The translations under genes and the position numbers were made by a program. Shown here piece after piece: positions 16,072 through 24,265 of a DNA stretch of 32,882 nt (the stretch's first letter is position 1; every line of letters starts with the position of its first letter). Under the pieces are notes generated by a model. That model worked only from the letters and a program-made list of their open reading frames with translations, did not search any database and had not been told where the DNA came from. This DNA comes from Roseateles chitinivorans (GTDB lineage: Bacteria; Pseudomonadota; Gammaproteobacteria; Burkholderiales; Burkholderiaceae_C): assembly GCF_002761755.1 (NCBI RefSeq), contig NZ_PEOG01000066.1, forward strand, positions 1-32,882, written 5' to 3'.

Positions 16072-18933
16072 TCAGAAGGCGTCGATGGTCAAGGCGGCGG
16101 TCGGCAAGCCCTCGCCGCGTGCGCGCAGCGTCGCCGGGCCGCTCGCGCCGGTGGACTGCAGCAGGACCTGCGCCTGCCCGTTGAAGACGCGGCGCTGCCA
16201 GGGGCCGGCCGGCGTCGTCACCCGCAAGGTGACCCAGCGCTTGCCGCCTTGCGCGGTGTCGAAGAGGGCCCGCGTGCCGCCGGCCGGCGTCGGGAAGACG
16301 ATGGCCAGCGTGTTGCGATCGCCCAGCCGGTCCGGGTCCAGGTCCACCACGCCGAGTCCCTGCTCGAGCCGGGGCGTCACGGCCTGGCCGTTCAGGTAGA
16401 CCTGCTGTCCCGCGCCGAGATCGCCGATGAAGAGCATCGGGCGCTCGCCGCTGGCCGAGCTCGGCCGCGGGAAGCTGGCGCGCACCAGGTTCCAGGCGCC
16501 ATCGGCGGGCTGCTGGTCCGGCGGCACCCAGGCGAAGGGGTCGCGCCAGGCGTCCGTGCCGGTGTCCGCCAGCAGCGCGACGGCATCCTCCGGCCGCGCC
16601 ACGCCGCGATGGCGCCAGGCGGTTAGCGGCACGAAGCGGTGACGCTCGGTCGGCTTGTCGGCTTCGTGGGAACCCGGGTCGCCGTTGCCCATGCCGATCA
16701 GCCGCGCGCTGCCTTCGACCTCGAAATCGATCCGCTGGCCGGCCGTGGGCACGACGCGGCCTTCGCGGTCGACCACGTTCACCGTCACGACGGCCACGTC
16801 GGAGCCATCGGCGCGGATCCTCGCGCGGTCCACCGTCAAGCGCACCGCCGCGCTGTCGCCGGTCGTGGCCACCGTGTCCGAGGCCACCCATTCGCCGCGC
16901 CTGTAGCCGCGTGCCACCAGCGCGCCAGGCTCGTAGGGCACGGTCCACTGCAGATGCCCGTAGCGCTGCAGCGCCTTGCGGCCCAGCGAGCGACCGTTCA
17001 GCAGCAGCTCCACTTCCTCGGTGTTCGCATAGACCCGCACGTCCACCGGCTGGCCTTCCCGGCCCGACCAGTTCCAGTGCGGCAGCAGATGCACCATCGG
17101 CTCGGTGGTCCAGGCCGCCTTCAGGTAGTAGCCGCTGTCCTTCAGCGCCCCGGTCGTGTCCATCATGCCGAACTGGGACGAGATGGCCGGCCAGCCGAAG
17201 GGCGTGGTCTCGCCGCGGTAGTCGAAGCCGGTCCAGACGAACATGCCGGCCAGGAAGGGCCGCTCCGCATTGAAGCGCCAGGCCTCCTCGATGGTCGAGG
17301 TCGACGCGCCGCCCGAACGCTTGTCGTAGGCGGCCAGGTGCACCCGCGCCGGGTCGTCGGCATAGATGCCGCGGGTGGCGTAGGTCAGGCCCTCCTCGGT
17401 CACGACCATCGGCCGCTGCGGGAAGCGGCGATGCATCGCGTCGATGTCGTGCTGGCCCTTGTAGTTGAAGCCGATCACCTGCGATCCCACCGAGGTGCCT
17501 TCCGCCTGGCCGGAACTGGACGCCGCCAGCGTCGCCGGGCGGGTGGGATCCATGCGCGCCACGATGGCCTGCATCTCGCGCGCCAGTCGGGTGCCGATCT
17601 CGGTGTTCTCGATCGCCCATTCCTCGTTGCCCACCGACCACAGGATGATGGACGGGTGGTTGCGGTCGCGCCGCACCATGCGCTCGAGTTCGTCGCGGAT
17701 CTGCGGCGCGGTGCCCATCATGCGGTGCTCGTCGATGACCAGGATGCCCAGCCGGTCGCAGGCGTCCAGCAGTTCGGGCGTGGCCGGATGGTGGGCCGAG
17801 CGGATCGCATTGACGCCCATGGCCTTGAGCATCCTGAGTCGCGCGTCGTGCAGGGCGTCCGGCAGCGCGATGCCGACGCCGGCGTGGTCCTGGTGGTTGT
17901 TGGTGCCGTGCAGCTTCACCGGCTGGCCATTGAGGAAGAACCCCTGGTTGGCATCGAAGCGGATCGATCGGATGCCGAAGGGCGTGTCGTAGCGATCGAC
18001 CACCCGGCCGTCGCGACGCACCCGCGTCGTCAGGATGTAGCGCTGCGGTGTCTCCAGCGACCACAGGCGCGGCGCGGCGACCCGCAGCGTCGCGCCGGTC
18101 GTGGCGCTGGCATCGGCCGCGACCTGTCGCGCCGGGACACGGGTCGTCGCGACGACGCGCCCGTCCGGGTCGCGCAGTTCATGCTCCAGCGTGAACGCCG
18201 CGGCCGTCTTGCCGTCGTTGCGCACCGTGGTGTCGACGGCGACCTCGGCCTGCCGGCCGGCCACCGTCGACCGCACGAAGGTCCCCCAGTGCTCCACATG
18301 CAGCGGGTCGGTCTGGGTGAGCCACACATGCCGATAGATGCCCGCGCCCTCGTACCACCAGCCTTCCTGCGTCGTCGCGTCCACGCGCACGGCGACGACA
18401 TTGCGACCGCCGTAGTTCAGGTAGTCGGTCAGGTCGACCCGGAAGCTCGAGTAGCCGCTGGCCTCGCGCCGCAGGTAGTGGCCGTTGATCCAGACGACGC
18501 TGTCCCGGAAGACGCCGTCGAACTCCAGCGCGATGCGCTTGCCGCGCGCCGCCGCCGGGATGGACAGCTCGCGCCGGTACCAGCCGATGCTGTTCTCCGG
18601 GAACGCGCGGCCGATCGCCTTCGACCCGTGGGGCGAGCTGCCGCGCTCGCTGAACGGCAGTTCCACCGCCCAGTCATGCGGCAGGTCGACGCGGCGCCAG
18701 GGCCGGTCGTCGAACTCGGCCGCGGCCGGGCCATCGCCGAAGCCGGCCTTGGCGAAGAAGAAGGGACGCAGGCCGTGATCGAAGTCCTGGGCGGGGTCCC
18801 AGGCGTGGCCGAGCGCGAAGCGCCAGCCGTCGTCGATGCGCACGCGTTGCCGGACGTCATCGGCCGCGGCGCTGCCGGCGAGGACGAAAATCGTCAGCGC
18901 CAGCAGCCAGGAGGTGAGCAGGGGTCGTCTCAT
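16072..18933 (-). CDS. GH2 beta-galactosidase-type glycosidase with DUF4982-like C-terminus
   Basis: The 953-residue secreted GH2 starts with a Sec signal (MRRPLLTSWLLALTIFVLAG, cleavage after SAAA). An alternative in-frame ATG at 18981 would add 16 residues. Domain order is sugar-binding jelly roll (about 30-215), immunoglobulin-like domain, and TIM barrel (about 310-610) with IRSAHHPATPELLDACDRLG, DEHRMMGT, the acid/base in WSVGNEEW (Glu437) and the nucleophile region VVTEEGLTYATRG (Glu513 or Glu514). A DUF4982-like domain and a further invasin-like beta domain follow (EVELLLNGRSLG, then ARLIGMGNGDPGSHE). This architecture is usual for GalA-type exo-beta-galactosidases of glycan-utilisation loci. 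It is the third glycan gene of the halogenase operon and is tightly linked to the GH3 gene. Substrate specificity, including beta-glucuronidase activity, is open. Confidence 0.92.
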   Translation of the reverse strand: MRRPLLTSWLLALTIFVLAGSAAADDVRQRVRIDDGWRFALGHAWDPAQDFDHGLRPFFFAKAGFGDGPAAAEFDDRPWRRVDLPHDWAVELPFSERGSSPHGSKAIGRAFPENSIGWYRRELSIPAAARGKRIALEFDGVFRDSVVWINGHYLRREASGYSSFRVDLTDYLNYGGRNVVAVRVDATTQEGWWYEGAGIYRHVWLTQTDPLHVEHWGTFVRSTVAGRQAEVAVDTTVRNDGKTAAAFTLEHELRDPDGRVVATTRVPARQVAADASATTGATLRVAAPRLWSLETPQRYILTTRVRRDGRVVDRYDTPFGIRSIRFDANQGFFLNGQPVKLHGTNNHQDHAGVGIALPDALHDARLRMLKAMGVNAIRSAHHPATPELLDACDRLGILVIDEHRMMGTAPQIRDELERMVRRDRNHPSIILWSVGNEEWAIENTEIGTRLAREMQAIVARMDPTRPATLAASSSGQAEGTSVGSQVIGFNYKGQHDIDAMHRRFPQRPMVVTEEGLTYATRGIYADDPARVHLAAYDKRSGGASTSTIEEAWRFNAERPFLAGMFVWTGFDYRGETTPFGWPAISSQFGMMDTTGALKDSGYYLKAAWTTEPMVHLLPHWNWSGREGQPVDVRVYANTEEVELLLNGRSLGRKALQRYGHLQWTVPYEPGALVARGYRRGEWVASDTVATTGDSAAVRLTVDRARIRADGSDVAVVTVNVVDREGRVVPTAGQRIDFEVEGSARLIGMGNGDPGSHEADKPTERHRFVPLTAWRHRGVARPEDAVALLADTGTDAWRDPFAWVPPDQQPADGAWNLVRASFPRPSSASGERPMLFIGDLGAGQQVYLNGQAVTPRLEQGLGVVDLDPDRLGDRNTLAIVFPTPAGGTRALFDTAQGGKRWVTLRVTTPAGPWQRRVFNGQAQVLLQSTGASGPATLRARGEGLPTAALTIDAF

Positions 18934-18952
18934 GAGGCGGTGGGGGTTGGGA

Positions 18953-18971
18953 GGCGCCGTCGATCGGCGCC
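18953..18971 (-). promoter_or_regulatory. Hairpin in the leader of the GalA-type GH2 gene
   Basis: GGCGCCG-TCGAT-CGGCGCC is a perfect 7-bp stem with a 5-base loop, 19 bases upstream of the chosen GH2 start at 18933. It could reduce ribosome access, or be part of the coding region if translation starts at 18981. Confidence 0.35.
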
Positions 18972-18986
18972 GTCCGGTCATGGAGA

Positions 18987-19018
18987 CTCGCGAGGCCCGG
19001 CGGAGCGGGGCCCGCGAG
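18987..19018 (-). terminator. Intra-operon stem-loop between the two GH2 genes
   Basis: CTCGCG-A-GGCCC pairs with GGGCC-CGCGAG over 11 bp with one bulged A and a roughly 9-base loop. It starts 10 bases beyond the stop codon of the upstream GH2 gene. With the hairpin at 18953-18971 it fills most of the 95-base spacer. It may act as a partial terminator or an RNA-processing/stability element; there is no U-tract. Confidence 0.4.
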
Positions 19019-19028
19019 GGCTCGTGGG

Positions 19029-21731
19029 TCAGTTGGCTGGCTTGCCGATCACCCGCACCTCGCTGAGCGCGGCGGGATGGTCGGGCGTGACGGCCGGGAA
19101 GCGGATGCGCAGGAAGCGCGCGGCGACCACCGGCTCGAACAGCGCGAACTCGTAGCTCTTGCGACCGGGCTTGGCCTCGCCGACCTGGCGCCAGTCGCTG
19201 GCGTTGTTGCTGATCTCGACGACGAAGGCCGGCGCCTGGTCGTCGGGCAGGATCACCGACAGCCAGTGCAGCGTGTAGAGGTTCTCCAGGTCCACGGCCC
19301 AGAACGCCGGACCCTCCTTCGCGGCCGCGCGCCACGCGGTCTCCAGCTGGTCATCGTTGGCCAGCGGCGCCTCGTGGCCGGGCGCGGAGCCGCTGGTGGA
19401 GGTCGGGCGGCTGATGGTCACGTTGATCGGATCGCCCTCGAAGGCCTTGCGGGTGACCGGCGGATAGGCGATGACCGGCTGGTCCGGCGCCAGCGGCGAC
19501 TGGCCGTCGACGAAGGGATCCGGGCCGGTGGTCGTGATCTCGAGGCGCGCCGGCTTCAGGCCAGGCGAACTGGCCTCGATGACGGTGCGGCCGGCGAAGT
19601 AGGAGCGGAAGCTGATCGCGGCCTGGCCGTCACGGATCGCGACCAGCGACTTGTTGCTGAAGCGGATGCTGCGCCCGGTGGGGAACTTGCCCGGACCGCT
19701 CACGATGGTCAGCGTCACGTCCGGCGAATTGCTCAGCGCGCGGCCTGCTTCGTCCTGCACGGACACCACCAGCTGCGCGTCGTCCAGGCCCTGCGTGCCG
19801 TGGATGACGGTCTGGCTGGCCGCCAGGTGCAGTTGCGCCGGCGTGCCGTTGACCGGCCAGACCGGCGGCGGCACGCCGGCATAGGTGTGGCGATACCAGT
19901 GGTACTGCCGCTTGGGCAGGCGGAAGTAGTCGATGAAGCCCATCGAGCCGAATTCGATGGAGGCGATGGAGCCATGGTCGAAGCCGGCCCACAGCGCCTC
20001 GCCGGAGCGCCACGGGTAGCGCCAGGCATAGGTCGGCGAGCCGGAGGTCGCCGGGGCCGCGGCTGCCTTGGCCTTCTGGTCCGGCGTGTCGGGCATCAGG
20101 CCGAAACCGGGCTCGTACTCGCCGGGGCGGTCGACCATCGTGGCGCCGTACTCCGACACGATGGAGGGCACGCCCGGGTTGAGGAACAGCGTGGCGCCAT
20201 CGCCGTTGTAGCCGGCCACGTCGCCGAGCTTGTCGATCTCGCCCCGCTGCGCGCCGCCGATGGCGACCGGCCGCGTCGGATCGATGCGGTGGAAGAAGGC
20301 CACCTCGCGCCGGAGGAAGTCGCGCATCGCCGGCATCGCGTCGCCCTTGGTGAAGAAGGGCTCGTTGCTGGCGCTCCAGAGGAAGATCGACGGCCGGTTG
20401 CGGTGGATGCGCACCATCTCCTCGACCTGCTGCAGCACGCTGGCCTCGAAGGCCGGCCGATCGGCCGGATCCGGCGGATAGGCGCTGGACAGCCAGTTGC
20501 CGTCGGCGCCGAAGCCGCCGATGCCCCAGAAGGGCGCCTCGGACCAGAAGAGCAGGCCCAGCTCGTCGGTGGCCTGGGCGAAGGCCGGCGAATGCGGGTA
20601 ATGCGAGCCGCGGATGAAGTTGAAGCCGGCGTCCTTGATCATCCGGACGTCGCGGCGCGCGGCGCCGTCGGTCACGCCGTCGCCCCAGCCGGCCTGGTCC
20701 TGGTGGACGTTGGCGCCGATCAGGTAGAGGTGCTTGCCGTTGAGGAAGAAGCCGCGGTCGGCGGTGAACTTCACGGTGCGGATGCCGAAGGGCGTCTCGA
20801 AGCGATCGACCGGCCGCCCGTCGACGTACAGGCGGCTGACCATCCGGTACAGGGTCGGCTGGTCGGGAGACCACAGTCGCGGCGCCCGGAGCTCGGGCAG
20901 CGTCTGGTCGTAGGTGACGGTGGTGGCGGCGGGCACGCGGCGCTGGCTGCGATGCACGGCCACGCGCCGGCCGGCGGCATCGAGCACCTCGGACACCAGC
21001 GCGACGCGGGCCGCGGCGCCGCTCCGGTCATTGCGCACCTCGGTCTGCACCCGCACGGTGGCGCGCCGGTCCGAGACCTGCGGCGTGGTGACGAAGGTGC
21101 CGTACCAGGCGACATGGACTGGGTCGGTGATGACCAGGCGGACATTGCGATAGATGCCGCCGGAGAACACATGCTCGCCGGCGCGCGGCGCCACCCGCGC
21201 GTTCCACTCGTTGTTCACCCGCACGGCGATCAGGTTGGCCCCCGGCTTCGCCAGCGCGGTGATGTCGATGCTGAAGCCGGTGTAGCCGCCGACATGGCGG
21301 CCGGCGCGATGGCCGTTGACGAAGACCTCCGCGTCCTGGAAGACGCCGTCGAACTCCAGCGAGACACGCCGGCCGGCGATGGACGCGGGCAGTGCCAGCT
21401 GCTTGCGGTACCAGCCGTGGCCGACATAGAAGCCGGTGCCCAGGAAGTAGGGCTCGGAGAACGAATGCGGCAGGTCCACGCGGCGCCAGCCGGCGGTGTC
21501 GAGGTCGACGGCCTGGCCGTCGGACGGGTCGCCGAGGGTGAAGGTCCAGTCGCGGTTGATGACCTCGCTGCTGCGCTCGCTCGCCGTGATTGCCGGGGCG
21601 GCGGCGGGAGCTGGAGGAATTGCCGCGGCGGCGGGCGCCGGCGGCGCGAGGAGGGCGGCGCACAGCGCGACCGCCAGGAGGGGAAGCTTCATCAGCGGCG
21701 AAGCAGGCATCGAAGGGAGGGAAGCGGTCAT
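19029..21731 (-). CDS. GH2 glycosidase with C-terminal discoidin/CBM32-like domain
   Basis: The ATG at 21731 overlaps the halogenase stop codon as ATGA, so that start is preferred over Met8 or Met14, neither of which has a Shine-Dalgarno motif. The 900-residue product has a signal peptide (core LPLLAVALCAALLAPPAPAAA). A GH2 jelly-roll domain follows (about 55-215), then an immunoglobulin-like domain and a TIM barrel with FIRGSHYPHSPAF, the acid/base in LWSASNEPFF (Glu457) and the nucleophile in IVSEYGAT (Glu527). After beta domains, residues about 770-898 form an F5/8 type C (discoidin) module with WAVDLENLYTLHWLSVI and RFLRIRFP, as in carbohydrate-binding family CBM32. It is probably a periplasmic beta-galactosidase or relative. 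The exact activity is not certain. Confidence 0.92.
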   Translation of the reverse strand: MTASLPSMPASPLMKLPLLAVALCAALLAPPAPAAAAIPPAPAAAPAITASERSSEVINRDWTFTLGDPSDGQAVDLDTAGWRRVDLPHSFSEPYFLGTGFYVGHGWYRKQLALPASIAGRRVSLEFDGVFQDAEVFVNGHRAGRHVGGYTGFSIDITALAKPGANLIAVRVNNEWNARVAPRAGEHVFSGGIYRNVRLVITDPVHVAWYGTFVTTPQVSDRRATVRVQTEVRNDRSGAAARVALVSEVLDAAGRRVAVHRSQRRVPAATTVTYDQTLPELRAPRLWSPDQPTLYRMVSRLYVDGRPVDRFETPFGIRTVKFTADRGFFLNGKHLYLIGANVHQDQAGWGDGVTDGAARRDVRMIKDAGFNFIRGSHYPHSPAFAQATDELGLLFWSEAPFWGIGGFGADGNWLSSAYPPDPADRPAFEASVLQQVEEMVRIHRNRPSIFLWSASNEPFFTKGDAMPAMRDFLRREVAFFHRIDPTRPVAIGGAQRGEIDKLGDVAGYNGDGATLFLNPGVPSIVSEYGATMVDRPGEYEPGFGLMPDTPDQKAKAAAAPATSGSPTYAWRYPWRSGEALWAGFDHGSIASIEFGSMGFIDYFRLPKRQYHWYRHTYAGVPPPVWPVNGTPAQLHLAASQTVIHGTQGLDDAQLVVSVQDEAGRALSNSPDVTLTIVSGPGKFPTGRSIRFSNKSLVAIRDGQAAISFRSYFAGRTVIEASSPGLKPARLEITTTGPDPFVDGQSPLAPDQPVIAYPPVTRKAFEGDPINVTISRPTSTSGSAPGHEAPLANDDQLETAWRAAAKEGPAFWAVDLENLYTLHWLSVILPDDQAPAFVVEISNNASDWRQVGEAKPGRKSYEFALFEPVVAARFLRIRFPAVTPDHPAALSEVRVIGKPAN

Positions 21732-23233
21732 CGAGCGGGTCTCTGGGCGCCTTGCGCCAGGTTCATGAGTCTGGCCAGGTAGGCGTGATGCGGGGGCAGG
21801 GGCGCGACGGCGCGGGCGATGGCCTCGCGGCGCCGCTGAAGGATGTCGCGGGCGTGGTCCAGCGGCAGTTCGTTCAGGACCGGGTCGGTCCGCTGCGGCC
21901 AATGCCGCATGCCGGCATGGATCGCGAGCCAGCTGGTCTCGTCGAAGCCTTCGTCCTGCTGCTGGTGCAGCACGCCATGGTGTCGCCAGAGGTCGATCTT
22001 GTAGGCCAGGGTGTCGGGCAGGTCCATCGTCGCCATGTCGCGCCAGAGCGCGCTGTCGCGGCGGGCGGTGAGGCAGTAGTGCAGGATGATGAAGTCGCGG
22101 ATGCGGCGGAACTCGCGCGCGCCGCGGGCGTTGAAGTCGGCGATCGCCGTCTCGTCGAGCGGCGCCTTCGCCTCGAGCAGCGTCATCAGGTGGGCCAGGT
22201 TGGTCTGGATGAGGAAGATGCTGGTGGACTCCAGCGGCTCGAGGAACCCCGACGAGAGTCCGAGCGCCACGACGTTGCGGACCCAGAAGCGCTCCCGGTG
22301 ACCGGTGGTGAAGCGCAGCAGGCGCGGCTCCGTCAGCGGCTTGCCGTCGAGCTGCGCCATCAGCTGCTCGCGGGCGACGTCCGGGTCGATGTGTCGGCTG
22401 CTGAAGACGTGGCCATGACCGGTGCGGCTCTGCAGCGGGATGCGCCACGCCCAGCCGCCCTCCAGCGCGGTGGCGCGGGTGTAAGGCGTCAGCGCCTCGC
22501 CGACGCGCTCGCACGGGCAGGCCCAGGCGCCGTCGACCGGCAACCAGCGGCTGAAATCCACGAAGGGCTCCTTCATCGCGCGGCCCAGCAGCAGCGAGGC
22601 GAAGCCGGAGCAGTCGATGAACAGATCGCCCTCCACCTCGCGGCCATCGGCCAGGCGCAGGCGCTTCACATCGCCGTTCTCGGCGCGGATGACCTCGACG
22701 ATGCGGCCCTCGATGCGCCGCGCGCCCCGACGCATCGAGAAGTCGCGCAGGAAGGCCGCGTAGAGCGTCGCATCGAAGTGGTAGGCGTACTTGTAGGGCG
22801 CGCCGCCGTCCTCGTCGGGCACGACGAAGCGGCCCTGCATCGCCATCGCCGTGGGCAGGCACTGCTCGCCGAACTCGCCCAGCGAGGCATCGGCCATGCG
22901 CCGGTACTGGCCCCACAGCATGTAGGGGCCCAGCAGGCTGCCGAAGTTGCCGAAGGTGTGAAAGTAGCGATCGCCGACGCTGTGCCAGTCACGGAACTCG
23001 ATGCCCAGTTTGTAGGTGCCGTGGGTGGCGCGCAGGAACTCCGCTTCGTCGATGCCGACACGCTCGTTGAAGGCGCGGATCGAGGGGAAGGTCGCCTCGC
23101 CGACGCCGATGATGCCGATCTCCTCGGACTCGACCAGCTCCACCGAGCCGCGGCCGCGCCGGCTGGCCGTCATCGCGGCGGCCGTCATCCACCCGGCGGC
23201 GCCACCGCCGACGATCACGATGCGTTGGACCAT
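21728..23233 (-). CDS. Flavin-dependent tryptophan-halogenase-like protein
   Basis: The start at 23233 has GAGGAG seven bases upstream. The 501-residue product has the FAD dinucleotide motif VGGGAAGW near the N-terminus, the halogenase lysine in HGTYKLGIEF (Lys75, the equivalent of the catalytic Lys in PrnA) and the family motif GWAWRIP (260-266). The late FAD-contact segment LGLSSGFLEPLESTSI is also present. Family members use reduced FAD, oxygen and halide to chlorinate or brominate aromatic rings. Members beside TonB-dependent receptors and sugar genes are known, but their physiological substrate is unclear. It is the first gene of the operon and overlaps the next (GH2) by ATGA. A partner flavin reductase is not in the window. 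The fold assignment is firm; halogenation in this context is not shown. Confidence 0.92.
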   Translation of the reverse strand: MVQRIVIVGGGAAGWMTAAAMTASRRGRGSVELVESEEIGIIGVGEATFPSIRAFNERVGIDEAEFLRATHGTYKLGIEFRDWHSVGDRYFHTFGNFGSLLGPYMLWGQYRRMADASLGEFGEQCLPTAMAMQGRFVVPDEDGGAPYKYAYHFDATLYAAFLRDFSMRRGARRIEGRIVEVIRAENGDVKRLRLADGREVEGDLFIDCSGFASLLLGRAMKEPFVDFSRWLPVDGAWACPCERVGEALTPYTRATALEGGWAWRIPLQSRTGHGHVFSSRHIDPDVAREQLMAQLDGKPLTEPRLLRFTTGHRERFWVRNVVALGLSSGFLEPLESTSIFLIQTNLAHLMTLLEAKAPLDETAIADFNARGAREFRRIRDFIILHYCLTARRDSALWRDMATMDLPDTLAYKIDLWRHHGVLHQQQDEGFDETSWLAIHAGMRHWPQRTDPVLNELPLDHARDILQRRREAIARAVAPLPPHHAYLARLMNLAQGAQRPAR

Positions 23234-23320
23234 GTGCTTCTCCTCATTGGCAGGCGTCGCTCGGAGGCTCGCCCACCGGCACCGCACGGCAAGCGCAGCG
23301 GCTTCGTCCGGCGGTTCTTT

Positions 23321-23361
23321 TGGTCTTACCACTTTGCCATGCTGTTTTGTTGGTCAGACCG
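23321..23361. promoter_or_regulatory. Paired GntR/FadR-type operators, halogenase-operon promoter
   Basis: TGGTCTTACCA (23321-23331) and TGGTCAGACCg (23351-23361) are near-perfect palindromes whose starts are exactly 30 bp apart. They lie 88 bases upstream of the halogenase ATG and 84 bases upstream of the divergent regulator ATG. The surrounding 20-bp blocks recur at 29067-29116. The shape matches the TGGT-N3-ACCA operators of FadR-subfamily regulators. Binding by the adjacent regulator is inferred. Confidence 0.7.
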
Positions 23362-23397
23362 GTAGATACCCTGTTCCTGCGGTGCAGTCGCTCGACC

Positions 23398-23403
23398 TAT
23401 AAA
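23398..23403 (+). promoter_or_regulatory. Candidate -10 element (TATAAA) for the first FadR-type regulator
   Basis: TATAAA stands 41 bases before the regulator ATG, an AT-rich exception in GC-rich sequence. A weak -35-like TTCCTG lies 18 bases upstream of it. The paired operators end 37 bases upstream of the -10, suitable for regulation of this promoter as well as of the divergent one. Confidence 0.5.
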
Positions 23404-23444
23404 AGGGCACAACGACGGAAGGCGCGTCTTCGCGCAGGGGAGCC

Positions 23445-24143
23445 ATGGCACAACATCCGTACGGCGGGGAGGTCCGCCGGCAATACCAGGTCGTTGCCGA
23501 CCGGGTCCGCATGCTCATCCGCGATGGGGGTTTCACCACCGGCGCGAGGCTGCCGGCGGAACGCGAGCTCGCCCAGCAGCTCGGCGTTTCGCGTCCCTCG
23601 TTGCGCGAGGCGCTGATCGCGCTGGAGATCGAGGGCCGGATCGAGATCCGCGGCGGCTCCGGCGTGTACGTCTGCGCTGCGCCGACGGAGGTGGGTGCGA
23701 CGCCGACGCTCGGCGAAAGCCCGGCCGAGTTGATGCAGGCGCGGGTGGTCGTGGAAGGCGCGGTGGCCACGCTCGCGGCAGCGCGGGTCGACAAGGCCTC
23801 GCTGGATCGCGTCCGCGACGCGCTCGATGCGATGCGCGCCGATGTGGCCGCGGGGCGCAAACCGGTCGAGGCGGATCGGCGCTTCCATCTGAGCATCGCC
23901 GAGATGAGCGGCAACCTGGTGCTGGCCGGCGTGGTGGGGGCGCTCTTCGACGGCCGCCACGGCGCGATCTCCACCCGGATGAGCGGCCGCATCGAGTCGG
24001 TGTCGCCGCCCTGGCAGGACGCGCTCGGCGAGCATGAGGCCATCCTGCGCGCGCTTGAGTCGCGCGATCCGCAGGCGGCCTCGGCGGCGATGTGCCGCCA
24101 CCTGCTCGCGGCCCACGATCGCTGGGTCGGCGTGAACGACTGA
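23445..24143 (+). CDS. FadR-subfamily GntR transcriptional regulator (first paralogue)
   Basis: The ATG at 23445 has AGGGGAG just upstream. The 232-residue protein has an N-terminal GntR winged helix (about 10-76) with RLPAERELAQQLGVSRPSLR and the wing RGGSGVYV. The C-terminal FCD effector domain (about 95-225) shows the histidines that usually hold a metal in this family (RFHLSIAEMSGN, EHEAI, CRHLL). Such proteins bind small organic acids, often sugar acids, and release DNA on ligand binding. It is divergent from the halogenase operon with paired operators between them. It is closely similar to the regulator at 29223, with an identical recognition region. Likely a repressor of the glycan genes, with a uronate or aldonate effector (inference). 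Confidence 0.93.
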   Translation: MAQHPYGGEVRRQYQVVADRVRMLIRDGGFTTGARLPAERELAQQLGVSRPSLREALIALEIEGRIEIRGGSGVYVCAAPTEVGATPTLGESPAELMQARVVVEGAVATLAAARVDKASLDRVRDALDAMRADVAAGRKPVEADRRFHLSIAEMSGNLVLAGVVGALFDGRHGAISTRMSGRIESVSPPWQDALGEHEAILRALESRDPQAASAAMCRHLLAAHDRWVGVND

Positions 24144-24265
24144 CGCGCCTGACGGCGCGACGACGACCGCCCCGCGCGCACGGGTCGCCGCCGCGCCGAA
24201 GCGGACCTGGCCCGTCCGCGCCGGTGGCGCTTCCCCCGCGCGGTTGCTCGCCGGGACGCGCGGGA

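Noticed and set aside
21732..22916. Fusion of the discoidin-bearing GH2 with upstream sequence to 22916.
   Set aside because: The upstream part is the halogenase gene in another frame; ATGA coupling and a signal peptide mark the true GH2 start at 21731.
24144..24265. Possible bidirectional terminator between the first regulator and GH51.
   Set aside because: Only short overlapping GC inverted repeats are seen, no better than background for this composition.
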